Counted from the first letter of the stretch, positions 1 through 8,317 are shown. The stretch is 22,913 nt of DNA from CAZYPU01 sp964649665 (GCA_964649665.1 CAZYPU010000014.1:1-22913); one strand, 5' to 3'. The notes: generated by a model not told the origin, from the sequence alone. Translations and numbers: made by a program.

Positions 1-654
1 ATCATAAACATAGACCACCACGTAAGCAACGAGAACTTCGGTGACCTGAACTGGGTTGAAAAAAACGCGAGTTCCGCTGGGGAAATGATTTACAGGCTTT
101 ACAAGGAAATGAACCGCAGGATAACGAAGGAAGCGGCCCTTTATCTTTACATATCGATTCTGACCGACACGGGCTCTTTCAATTACAGTAATACCTCCAG
201 CGCTACCCACGAGATTGTAAGCGAGCTTTTGGGCCATGGTGTCGCGCCTTACGACGTATCGAAGCGCATTTATGGAAACAAGACCTACGCCGATATAAAG
301 CTTTTGGGCAGGAGCCTTTCCGGCTTAAAGCTTGTCTCCGGGGGGCGTATAGCGTATATCGTTGTCCGCAAAGGGCTTTTTCGCGATACCGGGACTAAGC
401 CCGCATCTTGCGAGAACTTTATCAATTTTGCCCGCTCGATAGGCGGTGTAGACGTGGCGGTATTTTTCCGCGAGGACATAAAAAAGAACGGCGTCTTTCA
501 CGTGAGTTTCAGGTCCACGATGAACGCGGACGTTAACAAAATAGCCTCATCCTTCGGCGGCGGCGGCCACAAAAGCGCCGCCGGGTGCACCCTGCACGGC
601 AGCTTCGAAGAAGTCAAAAGAAAGGTTTTGAAACGTGTCAATGACGCGCTATGA
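1..654 (+). CDS. nrnA: DHH-DHHA1 phosphoesterase, NrnA-like (5' truncated by window edge)
   Basis: The reading frame is open from base 1, so the N-terminal part lies outside the window. The visible part begins just before the family-defining Asp-His-His triad (bases 13-21), followed by a FGDLNW / NASSAGEMIY stretch typical of NrnA-type DHH enzymes. A further metal-site aspartate is in ILTDTGSF (166-168). The C-terminal DHHA1 domain ends with GGGGHKSAAG (556-585), the substrate-binding glycine motif. Family members are manganese-dependent phosphoesterases that degrade nano-RNAs (2-5 nt) and often dephosphorylate pAp, in the cytoplasm. The gene sits immediately upstream of truB, as in the common infB-rbfA-nrnA-truB-ribF-rpsO-pnp order, which supports NrnA over RecJ. 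Its end overlaps the longest possible truB reading frame. Confidence 0.9.
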   Translation: MINIDHHVSNENFGDLNWVEKNASSAGEMIYRLYKEMNRRITKEAALYLYISILTDTGSFNYSNTSSATHEIVSELLGHGVAPYDVSKRIYGNKTYADIKLLGRSLSGLKLVSGGRIAYIVVRKGLFRDTGTKPASCENFINFARSIGGVDVAVFFREDIKKNGVFHVSFRSTMNADVNKIASSFGGGGHKSAAGCTLHGSFEEVKRKVLKRVNDAL

Positions 655-1399
655 TCATGCCCCATTCCGGCCTGCGAGGTCAAAATATCCTGACCCCGCA
701 GGTCGGAATGGGTTGGCCAAAGATGGCGTGATCTTAGTTGACAAGCCCCGCGGAATGACAAGCCATGACGTGGTGGATTTTATAAGGAAGCGTTTTGACT
801 ACAGGAAGGTCGGCCACGCCGGCACGCTTGACCCGATGGCCTCGGGGCTTTTAATTATTCTCCTCGGAAGTTTCACGAAAAAATCGGATCACTTTCTAAA
901 TTGCGATAAGGAATACGAGGCGCGCCTTTTTCTCGGGGTTTCGACGGATACGGGTGACGCCGAGGGTAATACTGCAGGGACAAAGGCTGTCCCGCCCGGT
1001 GCGTTTAGCATTGAGAACATAGAAAGCGCGCTGAAATTTTTTCGCGGCCCGATTCTCCAGGTTCCGCCGATGTATTCGGCCAAGAAGGTCAAAGGCAGGA
1101 AACTTTATGAGCTGGCTAGAAAAGGCATTGTCATTGAAAGGCAGCCGAGAGAAGTTTTTATAAAAGAGCTGAAGATCATGGACATATCCCAGCCGGAACT
1201 TGGCGTGTATGTAAAATGCTCGAAAGGGACATATATAAGGCAGTTGGCGGAAGATATCGGAAAAAAAATAGGGTGCGGAGCGCACCTTTCCTTTTTAAAG
1301 AGGACAAAGATAGGGCCATTCTGTCTTAGCGAGGCGGTGCCTTTTAAGCAGCTTTCGCCCGGCAATATTTTTTATGAAAATATTTTACAGCCTGAATGA
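635..1399 (+). CDS. truB: tRNA pseudouridine(55) synthase TruB
   Basis: TruB converts U55 of tRNA to pseudouridine in the T-loop. The hallmarks are GVILVDKPRGMTSHDV, then the catalytic motif GHAGTLDPMASGLL with the nucleophilic Asp at residue 66 (counted from the GTG at 635), then PPMYSAKKVKGRKLYELAR and the CSKGTYIRQLAEDIG region. The start is uncertain. GTG 635 or ATG 641 would overlap the nrnA end but adds about 25 residues before the conserved GVILVDKP block, and these are encoded by a large hairpin (661-712). TTG 713, directly after the hairpin, gives a protein starting MAKDGVILVDKP, which fits the usual length of bacterial TruB better. The 3' end overlaps the ribF start by 26 bases. Identity is very secure; the start is not. 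Confidence 0.93.
   Translation: MSMTRYDHAPFRPARSKYPDPAGRNGLAKDGVILVDKPRGMTSHDVVDFIRKRFDYRKVGHAGTLDPMASGLLIILLGSFTKKSDHFLNCDKEYEARLFLGVSTDTGDAEGNTAGTKAVPPGAFSIENIESALKFFRGPILQVPPMYSAKKVKGRKLYELARKGIVIERQPREVFIKELKIMDISQPELGVYVKCSKGTYIRQLAEDIGKKIGCGAHLSFLKRTKIGPFCLSEAVPFKQLSPGNIFYENILQPE
661..712. repeat. Long hairpin at the nrnA/truB junction
   Basis: Bases 661-682 are almost perfectly complementary to 691-712, with an 8-base loop (683-690). Of 22 pairs, 20 are Watson-Crick, one is G-T and one is A-C. The arms begin CCCATTCCGG and end CCGGAATGGG-like. There is no T-run, so it is not a standard intrinsic terminator. It either encodes an N-terminal extension of TruB or forms the leader immediately upstream of a TTG start at 713. 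Confidence 0.85.
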
Positions 1400-2327
1400 T
1401 TTTTTAAGATCGAGCGTTTCTTCCGGAAAATTCGCCGTGACCATCGGTGTTTTTGACGGCTTACACCGCGGCCACCGGAAAATCGCGAAAACGCTGATAA
1501 AAAAAGCATCTCACCGCGGGCTTTCGACCCTGGTCATTACCTTTGACCCGCACCCGGCCAACGTGCTCCGGCCCGCCGTAAAGGTGCCGCTCGTCATTTC
1601 TTTACAACACAGATTGCGTCTTTTGGCGGAAATCGGCATAGACTATGCCCTCGTTATGCGTTTTACCGGGAAGCTTTCGCGGATGAGCGCCGGCGATTTT
1701 GTCAAAAAAATACTGGCGGGAATTGATATAAGGGAGATAATAGTCGGCCGTGATTTTTTCTTCGGAAAAAAAAGACAGGGCTCCCCGGAGGCCCTGAGGA
1801 GATTATCCGGTTTTTACCGGTACAGGGTAAGCGTTGTTGCCGGCCTCAGGAGCTCGGGAAAAATTATATCAAGCACCCGCATACGCAGTATGATATTGCG
1901 CGGGAAACTAAAAAAAGCATCGCGTCTTCTGATGCGGCCCGTGGCGATACTGGGGACGGTTATAAGAGGGCGCAGAAGGGGAAGGATTATCGGGTATCCC
2001 ACGGCGAACATAAACCCCCACCACGAGGCGATACCGCCCTCCGGCGTCTACGTCGTGAAAATAAAATCAGGAAAAAAAATTTACAGGGGAATTCTCAATA
2101 TAGGCACGAGGCCCACTTTTGCCGACTGCTCCCGAGGCGGCCGTGAGCCGACTATAGAAGTCCACATATTCAATTTTGATAAGCCCATATACGGCAGGGA
2201 CTTGGAGATAATCTTTGTAAGGAAAATAAGAAACGAAAGAAGGTTCAGCTCCCCGGAGCGCCTTAGCGCGCAGATCAAAAAGGACGAAAAACGCGCAAGG
2301 CGGATATTGCGCCAAGAAACAGGGTAG
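1374..2327 (+). CDS. ribF: Bifunctional riboflavin kinase / FAD synthetase RibF
   Basis: RibF phosphorylates riboflavin to FMN and adenylates FMN to FAD. The N-terminal nucleotidyltransferase domain has GVFDGLHRGH (residues 25-34, with the HxGH signature) and SSTRIR before the linker. The C-terminal flavokinase domain has GYPTANI (207-213), GTRPTF and a conserved IEVHIFNFDKPIYGRDLEI tract. At 317 residues it is the usual full length. The ATG lies inside truB (26-base overlap) with no clear Shine-Dalgarno, suggesting translational coupling. The stop codon region doubles as the -35 element of the rpsO promoter. Placement between truB and rpsO is the standard bacterial order. Confidence 0.96.
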   Translation: MKIFYSLNDFLRSSVSSGKFAVTIGVFDGLHRGHRKIAKTLIKKASHRGLSTLVITFDPHPANVLRPAVKVPLVISLQHRLRLLAEIGIDYALVMRFTGKLSRMSAGDFVKKILAGIDIREIIVGRDFFFGKKRQGSPEALRRLSGFYRYRVSVVAGLRSSGKIISSTRIRSMILRGKLKKASRLLMRPVAILGTVIRGRRRGRIIGYPTANINPHHEAIPPSGVYVVKIKSGKKIYRGILNIGTRPTFADCSRGGREPTIEVHIFNFDKPIYGRDLEIIFVRKIRNERRFSSPERLSAQIKKDEKRARRILRQETG

Positions 2328-2353
2328 ACAAAACGCGTCTTGTGTGATACTAT
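2325..2353 (+). promoter_or_regulatory. Sigma70-type promoter for rpsO-pnp
   Basis: TAGACA (2325-2330), a 17-base spacer and TACTAT (2348-2353) form a good match to the vegetative consensus. The -35 begins on the ribF stop codon. It would place a transcription start near 2360, just before a textbook Shine-Dalgarno (AAGGAGGT, 2364-2371) and the GTG start of rpsO at 2380. Confidence 0.7.
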
Positions 2354-2379
2354 ATGCACACTAAAAGGAGGTAGGGAAA

Positions 2380-2649
2380 GTGGTATTAGCGAAAGACAAG
2401 AAGAAAGACATCATAGTTGCCTACGAGCATCATCAGGGGGACACCGGTTCATCCCGTGTCCAGATAGCGCTGCTTACGGAAAGGATAAATGGTCTTGCGG
2501 GACATTTCAAGACCCACCGCAAGGATCATCAGTCAAGGCGCGGCCTTCTGAAGCTGGTAAGCTCAAGGCGCCGGCTTCTGGATTACCTGAAGAGGCACGA
2601 CAGAAAAGAGTACGAAAGCATTGTAAAGAAATTAAACTTACGGAAATAG
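2380..2649 (+). CDS. rpsO: 30S ribosomal protein S15
   Basis: S15 is a primary 16S rRNA-binding protein of the small subunit platform. The 89-residue product has the family's usual length and motifs: TGSSRVQIALLTERI, then LAGHFKTHRKDHQSRRGL, then LVSSRRRLLDYLK. It starts with GTG, 8 bases after a full AAGGAGGT ribosome binding site. It is followed after 27 bases by pnp with no terminator, so the two are cotranscribed as in most bacteria. In other bacteria S15 represses its own mRNA; the short leader here leaves little room for a large pseudoknot, and no such structure was verified. Confidence 0.98.
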   Translation: MVLAKDKKKDIIVAYEHHQGDTGSSRVQIALLTERINGLAGHFKTHRKDHQSRRGLLKLVSSRRRLLDYLKRHDRKEYESIVKKLNLRK

Positions 2650-2665
2650 CTAAACTTACGAAAAT
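2633..2665 (+). repeat. 18-base-offset tandem duplication over the rpsO stop codon
   Basis: TAAACTTACGGAAAT (2633-2647) is repeated as TAAACTTACGAAAAT (2651-2665), with an 18-base offset and one mismatch. The first copy encodes the last residues of S15 and runs into its stop. The second fills most of the rpsO-pnp gap. This is a small local duplication without obvious function. Confidence 0.8.
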
Positions 2666-2676
2666 GAGGTAAAGAA

Positions 2677-4797
2677 ATGATATCACGTGTTAGCGAAAAA
2701 ATAGGCGAAGCGGAACTTATTATCGAAACCGGCAAGTTGGCCAGACAGGCTGACAGCGCCGTAACCGTACAATTTGGGGGCACGGTTATACTTACAGCCT
2801 GCGTGTGCTCAAAAGAAGCGCGGGAAGGTATAGGGTTTCTGCCGCTGACCTCGGAATACCGCGAAAAGACGTACGCGGCCGGTAGAATACCCGGTGGCTT
2901 TTTCAAGAGGGAGGGGCGTCCGTCCGAGAAAGAGATTTTAACGGCGCGCCTGGTTGACAGGCCCATAAGGCCGCTTTTTCCGAAGGGCATGGTAAACGAC
3001 ATACAGGTTTTCACCATGGTTCTTTCGAGCGACGGGGAAAACGACTCCGATGTTCTCGCGGTAAATGGCGCCTCTGCGGCGCTTTCTATATCAAATATTC
3101 CGTTCGACGGCCCGATAGGCTGTGTTCGCGTGGGGTTGATTGATGGCAAGTTTATTATCAACCCGACGTTCCAGGAGATGGAAACGAGCGACCTGGACCT
3201 CGTAGTTGTCGGCCGCGAGAAAAAGACCCTTATGATCGAAGCCGGCGCGAAAGAATTAAGCGAGGAGAAAATAGAAGAAGCCATCGAATTCGCCAAAAAA
3301 CACATCGAGGTGATTATCGACATGCAGAAAGAGATGGTTAAAAAATGCGGACGGAAAAAACGCGAAGATATTATCATCAAGGAAGCCGGCGCGGAACTCC
3401 TTGAAAAAGTGAAAGCAATGGCGGCAGACAAACTCAACGAAATAAATAAATTAACCTCGAAAGAGGAAAGGGAAGAAGGGCTTAATGTTCTTACCAAGCA
3501 CCTCACTGAGAAGCTTGTTTCCCAAGATAGTGCCGTTTGTGAGTGGCAGGTAAAGATCGCCATCAGCACGATCGAGCAAGAAGTGGTGAGGGAACAAATT
3601 CTTAATAGCGAAAAGAGAGTTGACGCAAGGTCCTACGAAGATATACGCGAGATTGACTGCGGTGTCGGGATCCTGCCGCGCACGCACGGCTCCGGCCTTT
3701 TCACAAGGGGCCAGACGCAGGCGCTCTGCGTGACGACGCTCGGAACAAGCTCCGACGAACAAAGGATTGACGCCCTTGAAGGAGAAACGCAGAAGTCGTT
3801 TATGCTGCACTACAATTTCCCGAGTTTTAGCGTCGGGGAAGTGAAGCCGATCAGGGGGCCGGGCAGGCGGGAAATCGGGCACGGCGCCCTTGCGGAAAAA
3901 GCGCTAAAAGCCGTTATGCCTACGAGCGAAGAATTTCCGTATACAGTCAGGGTTGTTTCGGACATACTCGAATCGAACGGTTCAAGCTCAATGGCCAGTG
4001 TGTGCGCGGGTTCGCTTTCCCTGATGGACGCCGGCGTTCCGACAAAGGCGCCGGTAGCCGGGATCGCCATAGGGCTCATTAGCGAAGACGGGAAGAATGC
4101 TTTGCTGACGGATATAGCCGGTCTCGAGGACCATTACGGCGATATGGATTTCAAGGTTGCCGGCACCAAGAAAGGCATTACCGCCGTGCAGCTCGACCTG
4201 AAGATCAAGGGGATCGATAAAGATACGGTGCAGAAAGCGCTTGTTATGGCACGGAAGGCGCGCTTTGTCATACTGGAGAAGATGGGCGATGCCATAGCGC
4301 AGCCGAAAGGCCAAATATCGGATTATGCCCCGAAAATCGTAAACCTCAAGGTGAGCATTGATAAAATAAAAGACATTATTGGCCCCGGGGGAAGGATTAT
4401 CAAGAAGATTATAAAGGACTTCGGTGTCTCGGTTGACGTGGAAGACGACGGCAGTGTCCAGGTGTCATCTTCCGACGACGAGGCAACGAAAAAAGCCATC
4501 GACGTAATCAGGGGCCTTACCGCGGAAGCCGAGGTAGGGAAGATCTATGCCGGAAAAATTACGCGGCTTATGAACTTCGGCGCTTTTTGCGAGATTCTGC
4601 CCGGCAAGGAAGGGCTTATACACGTTTCGCAGATAACGAATAGATTCGTGAAAGATGTTGCAAGCGAGTTGCAGGTAGGAGACGAGGTAAAGGTCAAGGT
4701 TGTAGAGATAGACCAACAGGGCAGAATAAATTTGAGCAGAAAAGCGGCCATGGAAAGCGATGCTGAAGAAGGTAAAGATACTGATAAAAAGGAGTGA
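2677..4797 (+). CDS. pnp: Polyribonucleotide nucleotidyltransferase (PNPase)
   Basis: PNPase is the phosphorolytic 3'-5' exoribonuclease and a degradosome component. The 706-residue protein has the complete family architecture: a first RNase PH core (about 1-220) with the ITSEYREKTYAAGRIPGGFFKREG-type region, a helical linker (about 230-310), and a second RNase PH core (about 315-550) with the acidic catalytic cluster EDHYGDMDFKVAGT (Asp485, 489, 491). Then follow a KH domain with IIGPGGRIIKKI (Gly569 region) and a C-terminal S1 domain starting VGKIYAGKITRLMNFGAF. GAGGT lies 6 bases before the ATG. The 3' end overlaps dut by 38 bases. Confidence 0.98.
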   Translation: MISRVSEKIGEAELIIETGKLARQADSAVTVQFGGTVILTACVCSKEAREGIGFLPLTSEYREKTYAAGRIPGGFFKREGRPSEKEILTARLVDRPIRPLFPKGMVNDIQVFTMVLSSDGENDSDVLAVNGASAALSISNIPFDGPIGCVRVGLIDGKFIINPTFQEMETSDLDLVVVGREKKTLMIEAGAKELSEEKIEEAIEFAKKHIEVIIDMQKEMVKKCGRKKREDIIIKEAGAELLEKVKAMAADKLNEINKLTSKEEREEGLNVLTKHLTEKLVSQDSAVCEWQVKIAISTIEQEVVREQILNSEKRVDARSYEDIREIDCGVGILPRTHGSGLFTRGQTQALCVTTLGTSSDEQRIDALEGETQKSFMLHYNFPSFSVGEVKPIRGPGRREIGHGALAEKALKAVMPTSEEFPYTVRVVSDILESNGSSSMASVCAGSLSLMDAGVPTKAPVAGIAIGLISEDGKNALLTDIAGLEDHYGDMDFKVAGTKKGITAVQLDLKIKGIDKDTVQKALVMARKARFVILEKMGDAIAQPKGQISDYAPKIVNLKVSIDKIKDIIGPGGRIIKKIIKDFGVSVDVEDDGSVQVSSSDDEATKKAIDVIRGLTAEAEVGKIYAGKITRLMNFGAFCEILPGKEGLIHVSQITNRFVKDVASELQVGDEVKVKVVEIDQQGRINLSRKAAMESDAEEGKDTDKKE

Positions 4798-5212
4798 AGG
4801 CGCCGACGACCTTCCCCTGCCGCATTATGCGACACCGGGTTCAAGCGGCATGGACCTTTACGCTGACGTCAAGGGTGAGATTATTCTCGCGCCTGGAGAG
4901 ATAAGGCTCGTATCCTGCGGAATATATTTAAGCATACCGGAAGGATTTGAGGCGGAGGTAAGGCCGAGAAGCGGGTTGGCGCTTAAGCACGGTATAACGC
5001 TTGTAAATACCCCGGGCACTATCGACAGCGATTACCGCGGCCTCGTATCCCTTATCATGACAAATCTGGGCAAATCGTATTTCAGGATAAAAAGAGGCGA
5101 GAGGGTCGCGCAGATTGTTATTAAGGAAGTGGTAAAGGCAGACCTTGCGGAAACGGATGAACTGGACGAAACCGTAAGGGCGGAAGGCGGTTTCGGCCAT
5201 ACGGGATTATGA
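4760..5212 (+). CDS. dut: Deoxyuridine 5'-triphosphate nucleotidohydrolase (dUTPase)
   Basis: dUTPase hydrolyses dUTP to dUMP and pyrophosphate, keeping uracil out of DNA and supplying dTMP synthesis. All five trimeric dUTPase motifs are present: PGSSGMDLYA (26-35), PRSGLA (69-74), GTIDSDYRG (86-94), RGERVAQ (112-118) and the C-terminal flap RAEGGFGHTG (140-149). The flap has His where Ser is most common (GFGSTG), a mild variant. At 150 residues it is full length. The ATG lies inside the pnp end with only a poorly spaced GGAAAG before it. The stop overlaps the ftsK ATG (ATGA), so the pnp-dut-ftsK block is probably coupled. Confidence 0.96.
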   Translation: MLKKVKILIKRSEGADDLPLPHYATPGSSGMDLYADVKGEIILAPGEIRLVSCGIYLSIPEGFEAEVRPRSGLALKHGITLVNTPGTIDSDYRGLVSLIMTNLGKSYFRIKRGERVAQIVIKEVVKADLAETDELDETVRAEGGFGHTGL

Positions 5213-7356
5213 AAATCTCAAGGCTAGGCGAAATAAAACTAATTTTCCTGCTGGCTGTAGCCCTCATCGTCTTCATAAGCCTGCTTACCTTTGACCCCAA
5301 CGATATAGGCCTTTTTACTTCGGACCCCAGTTCCTCAAAAAGCAATATTACCGGTTCCGTGGGCGCGTATCTTGCGTGGTGGCTCTTCTTTTTAATGGGG
5401 CGCGGTTCATATATTGTTCCTTTTATTATCGTCCTGTGGGGCCTCTTGTCAAAAAAGTTTTATCTCCGTCTTTTCGGCGGAGTTTTTTCAATCCTGGCTG
5501 TAAGTTCGCTTTTATGCCTTACGGGGCCCGGGGCCGCCGTTTACCGGTTTCAGAAAGGCGGCATCATAGGGCTTGCGTTTTCCGATTTCCTTTTAAAATA
5601 TTTGGGTACGGCGGGAACGTTTATTGCCATCACGGTTCTTTTACTGCTCTCACTTCTTATCACGACGGATTTTTTGATATTTCCTTTTGCAGGATGGGCG
5701 TTTGCCCGGCTTAAGGCGGTTTTTAAAAAGGTCCTCTCGGTTGTTTCCGGCATGACACGGAAACGAAAGATTGCCCCGAGCGAACGTCCACAAAAAACGG
5801 CCGCGCCTCTTGCCTCTTTCGTTAAAGCTCCCCCCGGGACTTTCGAAAAACCGAAGGCAGGGCTCCGGGAAAAGGTAACCGGCCCTGGAGAGGCGAAGAC
5901 CGAAAAGACAAAACTTAAAGAACAAAAGGAAAAACCCGTTGTTTATGAAACGCCGTATAAGCTTCCGTCACTTGATCTCTTAAATTCTCCTCCGCCGCTT
6001 GAAGAGATACAGATTAAGGATGACCTGGATGCGAATTCTAAGATTTTGGAGGATACCCTTGAGGAGTTCGGCGTTAAGGCGAAAGTGGTAAATGTGAGAA
6101 AGGGCCCGGTCGTTACCAGGTACGAGCTTGAGCCGGCCAGCGGCGTAAGGGTTCACAGAATTACTTCGCTCAGCGACAATATTGCTCTCGCAATGAAAGC
6201 CATGACCATAAGAATCGAGGCGCCTATTCCCGGAAAGAACACGATAGGGGTGGAAGTCCCCAACTCGAAAGCCGCGCTGGTGTATTTAAAGGACGTCCTG
6301 GAGTCTAAGCGGTACAAGGGTTCGGAGTCCAAGCTGATGCTTGCCCTGGGCAAGGATATTTCCGGTACCCCTATAATCGCGGACCTGGACGATATGCCGC
6401 ACCTTTTGATAGCGGGGACAACCGGATCGGGCAAGACGGTCTGCGTCAACAGCATTATCACGGCGCTTCTATTCAAGGCGTCTCCCGAGGAGATTAAATT
6501 TCTCATGATCGACCCAAAAAGGGTGGAACTGGCGGTTTTTAATAACCTGCCGCATTTACTGGCGCCGGTGGTAACCGAAGCGAAAAAAGCATCCGGCGCG
6601 CTGGGCTGGGCCATTACGGAAATGGAAAGAAGGCTCGATTTATTTACAGAACTCGGCGTAAGGAACATAGCCGCATACAAGAAAAGGGAAAAAATCGAAA
6701 ACCTTTTAGAGCTTCCGTATATTATCATTATCATAGATGAACTGCACGATTTAATGCTTGTGGCGCAGCAGGAAGTTGAAGACATGATTATGAGGCTTGC
6801 CGCCCTTTCCCGCGCGGTAGGGATACACATGATTATTGCGACTCAGAGGCCGTCAGTGGACGTTATTACGGGTGTTATAAAGGCGAACCTCCCCGCCAGG
6901 ATATCGTTTAAAGTCGCCTCGAAAACGGATTCGAGGACGGTGCTTGACATGAACGGCGCCGAAAAACTTCTGGGAATGGGAGACATGTTGTTCATAAAGC
7001 CCGGAAGCCCTAAGCCTGTGCGCGTTCAGGGAACGCTTGTTACGGATGCCGAGATAGCGCGGATAACGGATTTCATAAAGGCGCAGCGAAAGCCGCGTTT
7101 TGAGGAAGAGATCCTTAAAGTCGAAGAGAAAGCCAAATATAAAAAATTCGAAAAAGACGAAATATACGAAAAAGCCGTAGAGCTCGTTCTCCAGTCAAAA
7201 CAGGCCTCGGTATCCATGCTGCAGCGGCGTCTCGGCGTCGGTTACACGCGGGCCGCCCGCCTTATAGACATGATGGAGGATGAAAGGATAGTGGGGCCTT
7301 ACCAGGGTTCGAAGCCGCGGGAAATTCTCATTGAGAATACCGGCGGCGAAAAATGA
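5209..7356 (+). CDS. ftsK: DNA translocase FtsK/SpoIIIE
   Basis: FtsK is the septum-anchored ATPase that pumps chromosomal DNA during division and activates XerCD. The first roughly 190 residues carry about four hydrophobic membrane spans. A charged Lys/Glu/Pro-rich linker follows (about 190-260), then the alpha/beta motor. Walker A is GTTGSGKT (403-410). Walker B is IIIIIDELHDL (acidic pair Asp510-Glu511); the usual form is DELADLM, so a His replaces Ala. The winged-helix gamma domain (about 650-712) has the family pattern SMLQRRLGVGYTRAARLID, which reads KOPS-type polarity sequences in relatives. At 715 residues it is a normal short-linker FtsK. It overlaps dut by 4 bases. Confidence 0.97.
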   Translation: MKISRLGEIKLIFLLAVALIVFISLLTFDPNDIGLFTSDPSSSKSNITGSVGAYLAWWLFFLMGRGSYIVPFIIVLWGLLSKKFYLRLFGGVFSILAVSSLLCLTGPGAAVYRFQKGGIIGLAFSDFLLKYLGTAGTFIAITVLLLLSLLITTDFLIFPFAGWAFARLKAVFKKVLSVVSGMTRKRKIAPSERPQKTAAPLASFVKAPPGTFEKPKAGLREKVTGPGEAKTEKTKLKEQKEKPVVYETPYKLPSLDLLNSPPPLEEIQIKDDLDANSKILEDTLEEFGVKAKVVNVRKGPVVTRYELEPASGVRVHRITSLSDNIALAMKAMTIRIEAPIPGKNTIGVEVPNSKAALVYLKDVLESKRYKGSESKLMLALGKDISGTPIIADLDDMPHLLIAGTTGSGKTVCVNSIITALLFKASPEEIKFLMIDPKRVELAVFNNLPHLLAPVVTEAKKASGALGWAITEMERRLDLFTELGVRNIAAYKKREKIENLLELPYIIIIIDELHDLMLVAQQEVEDMIMRLAALSRAVGIHMIIATQRPSVDVITGVIKANLPARISFKVASKTDSRTVLDMNGAEKLLGMGDMLFIKPGSPKPVRVQGTLVTDAEIARITDFIKAQRKPRFEEEILKVEEKAKYKKFEKDEIYEKAVELVLQSKQASVSMLQRRLGVGYTRAARLIDMMEDERIVGPYQGSKPREILIENTGGEK

Positions 7357-7385
7357 TGGTTTGACGGGCCGGGCATGGTTTGTCC

Positions 7386-7412
7386 CTCGGCAGGTTCGTG
7401 ACGAATGCCGGG
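7386..7412. repeat. Bulged hairpin in the ftsK-rodZ gap
   Basis: CGGCA (7388-7392) pairs with TGCCG (7406-7410), and TTCG pairs with CGAA across a three-base loop, with two bulged Gs. Two weaker flanking pairs extend it. There is no T-run. It sits in a 108-120 base non-coding insertion between ftsK and the next gene and shows no gene or promoter of its own. The region just before the rodZ start has no recognisable Shine-Dalgarno. Confidence 0.5.
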
Positions 7413-7476
7413 CGTAGTCGGATCCATTTGAAGCATACTCGCGCAGTCGAACCAAGCAAACGAAGTGAGCCGAAGA

Positions 7477-8229
7477 ATGAAAAATCCGAAAGAGATAGGC
7501 CAGCTTCTTAAAGAGGCCCGACGGAAAAAGGGCCTTAATACGGAGGGGGTTTACAAGGCGACCCGCATTCAGCCGCACATAGTGGATTTGCTCGAGCAGG
7601 GCAGGGCCGATGAAGCCTTGAGCAGAATTTACATCCTTTCCTTTTTGAAGAAATACGCCTTTTTTCTCGACTTGGACGGCGAGGCGCTCGCGGCCGACTA
7701 TAAAAAATTCTATACCCGCGCGGAAAAACAGATATTGAGTTTAAACGAAGAGCCGCTTATTATAAGCGCGGAAACGCAAAAATGGATGACGTTCGCCATT
7801 ACCGCGGGAGTTGCGCTTCTTCTGGTATTTTTTATTCTATTTTTAGGCATAAATTTAAGGGCGGCCCGCTCTGTCCGACGGGTTCCCGAGCGGAAACCCG
7901 TCCCTCTCCGGGCCGCGCCAAGAAAGGAATCGCCTTTTCCCATACCCGAAAAAAAATCTATAGAGCTTACCCTTGAAGGTACCGATGATGTCTGGATGAA
8001 GGTAAAGAAGGACGGAAAGAAAGTTTTTGAGGGCACGCTACGGAAGAATGAGGAGAAAAGGATATCCGCCGAAGAGGAGATTGAACTCTGGGCGGGAAGG
8101 GCGGAAGCGCTTAAGTTCACGATAAACGGCCGGCCCATCGGTAAAGTCGGAAAAGGCAGTATAAAAAATATCAGGATTTCCAGGCGCGAACTTACCGTCG
8201 GAAGCAAGCGGCTTTTCGGAGCCGACTAA
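7477..8229 (+). CDS. rodZ: RodZ-like helix-turn-helix membrane protein
   Basis: The domain order is that of RodZ/YmfM. There is an N-terminal HTH_25-type DNA-binding fold (about residues 3-70; KEIGQLLKEARRKKGLN, then a YILSFLKKYAFFLDLD helix), one transmembrane helix (about 103-126), a basic Pro-rich linker and a C-terminal DUF4115-type beta domain (about 160-245) with VWMKVKKDGKKVFEGTL and ELWAGRAEALKFTINGR. RodZ links MreB filaments to the elongasome. The ATG at 7477 is preferred because homologues begin shortly before the helix; an in-frame GTG at 7465 would add four residues, and neither has a good ribosome binding site. Its place between ftsK and rimO/pgsA matches the ymfM-pgsA neighbourhood of Firmicutes. 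Confidence 0.85.
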   Translation: MKNPKEIGQLLKEARRKKGLNTEGVYKATRIQPHIVDLLEQGRADEALSRIYILSFLKKYAFFLDLDGEALAADYKKFYTRAEKQILSLNEEPLIISAETQKWMTFAITAGVALLLVFFILFLGINLRAARSVRRVPERKPVPLRAAPRKESPFPIPEKKSIELTLEGTDDVWMKVKKDGKKVFEGTLRKNEEKRISAEEEIELWAGRAEALKFTINGRPIGKVGKGSIKNIRISRRELTVGSKRLFGAD

Positions 8230-8259
8230 ATAGAAAGTCTAAAATTTAATTTAACCGTG

Positions 8260-8285
8260 TCTGACCTCGCGGGTCAGATTTTTTT
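8260..8285 (+). terminator. Intrinsic terminator after rodZ
   Basis: TCTGACC (8260-8266), a TCGCG loop and GGTCAGA (8272-8278) form a perfect 7-bp stem followed by seven Ts (8279-8285). This is a standard rho-independent terminator closing the truB-to-rodZ transcription block and separating rimO. Confidence 0.88.
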
Positions 8286-8317
8286 GACCTACGGTTCCCG
8301 AGGCGGTTTTTGATAAA

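Noticed and set aside
2583..3569. 328-codon open frame antisense to pnp
   Set aside because: It is Ser/Phe/Leu-rich shadow translation of a conserved gene; PNPase coding is certain on the + strand and no start signals were seen for the antisense frame.
6153..6830. 225-codon open frame antisense to ftsK
   Set aside because: It overlaps the conserved ATPase core entirely and has no recognisable protein features.
7381..7450. Possible tRNA or tRNA fragment (GGTTCG-containing stem region)
   Set aside because: There is no acceptor stem, anticodon arm or proper T-loop; only a single bulged hairpin is supported.
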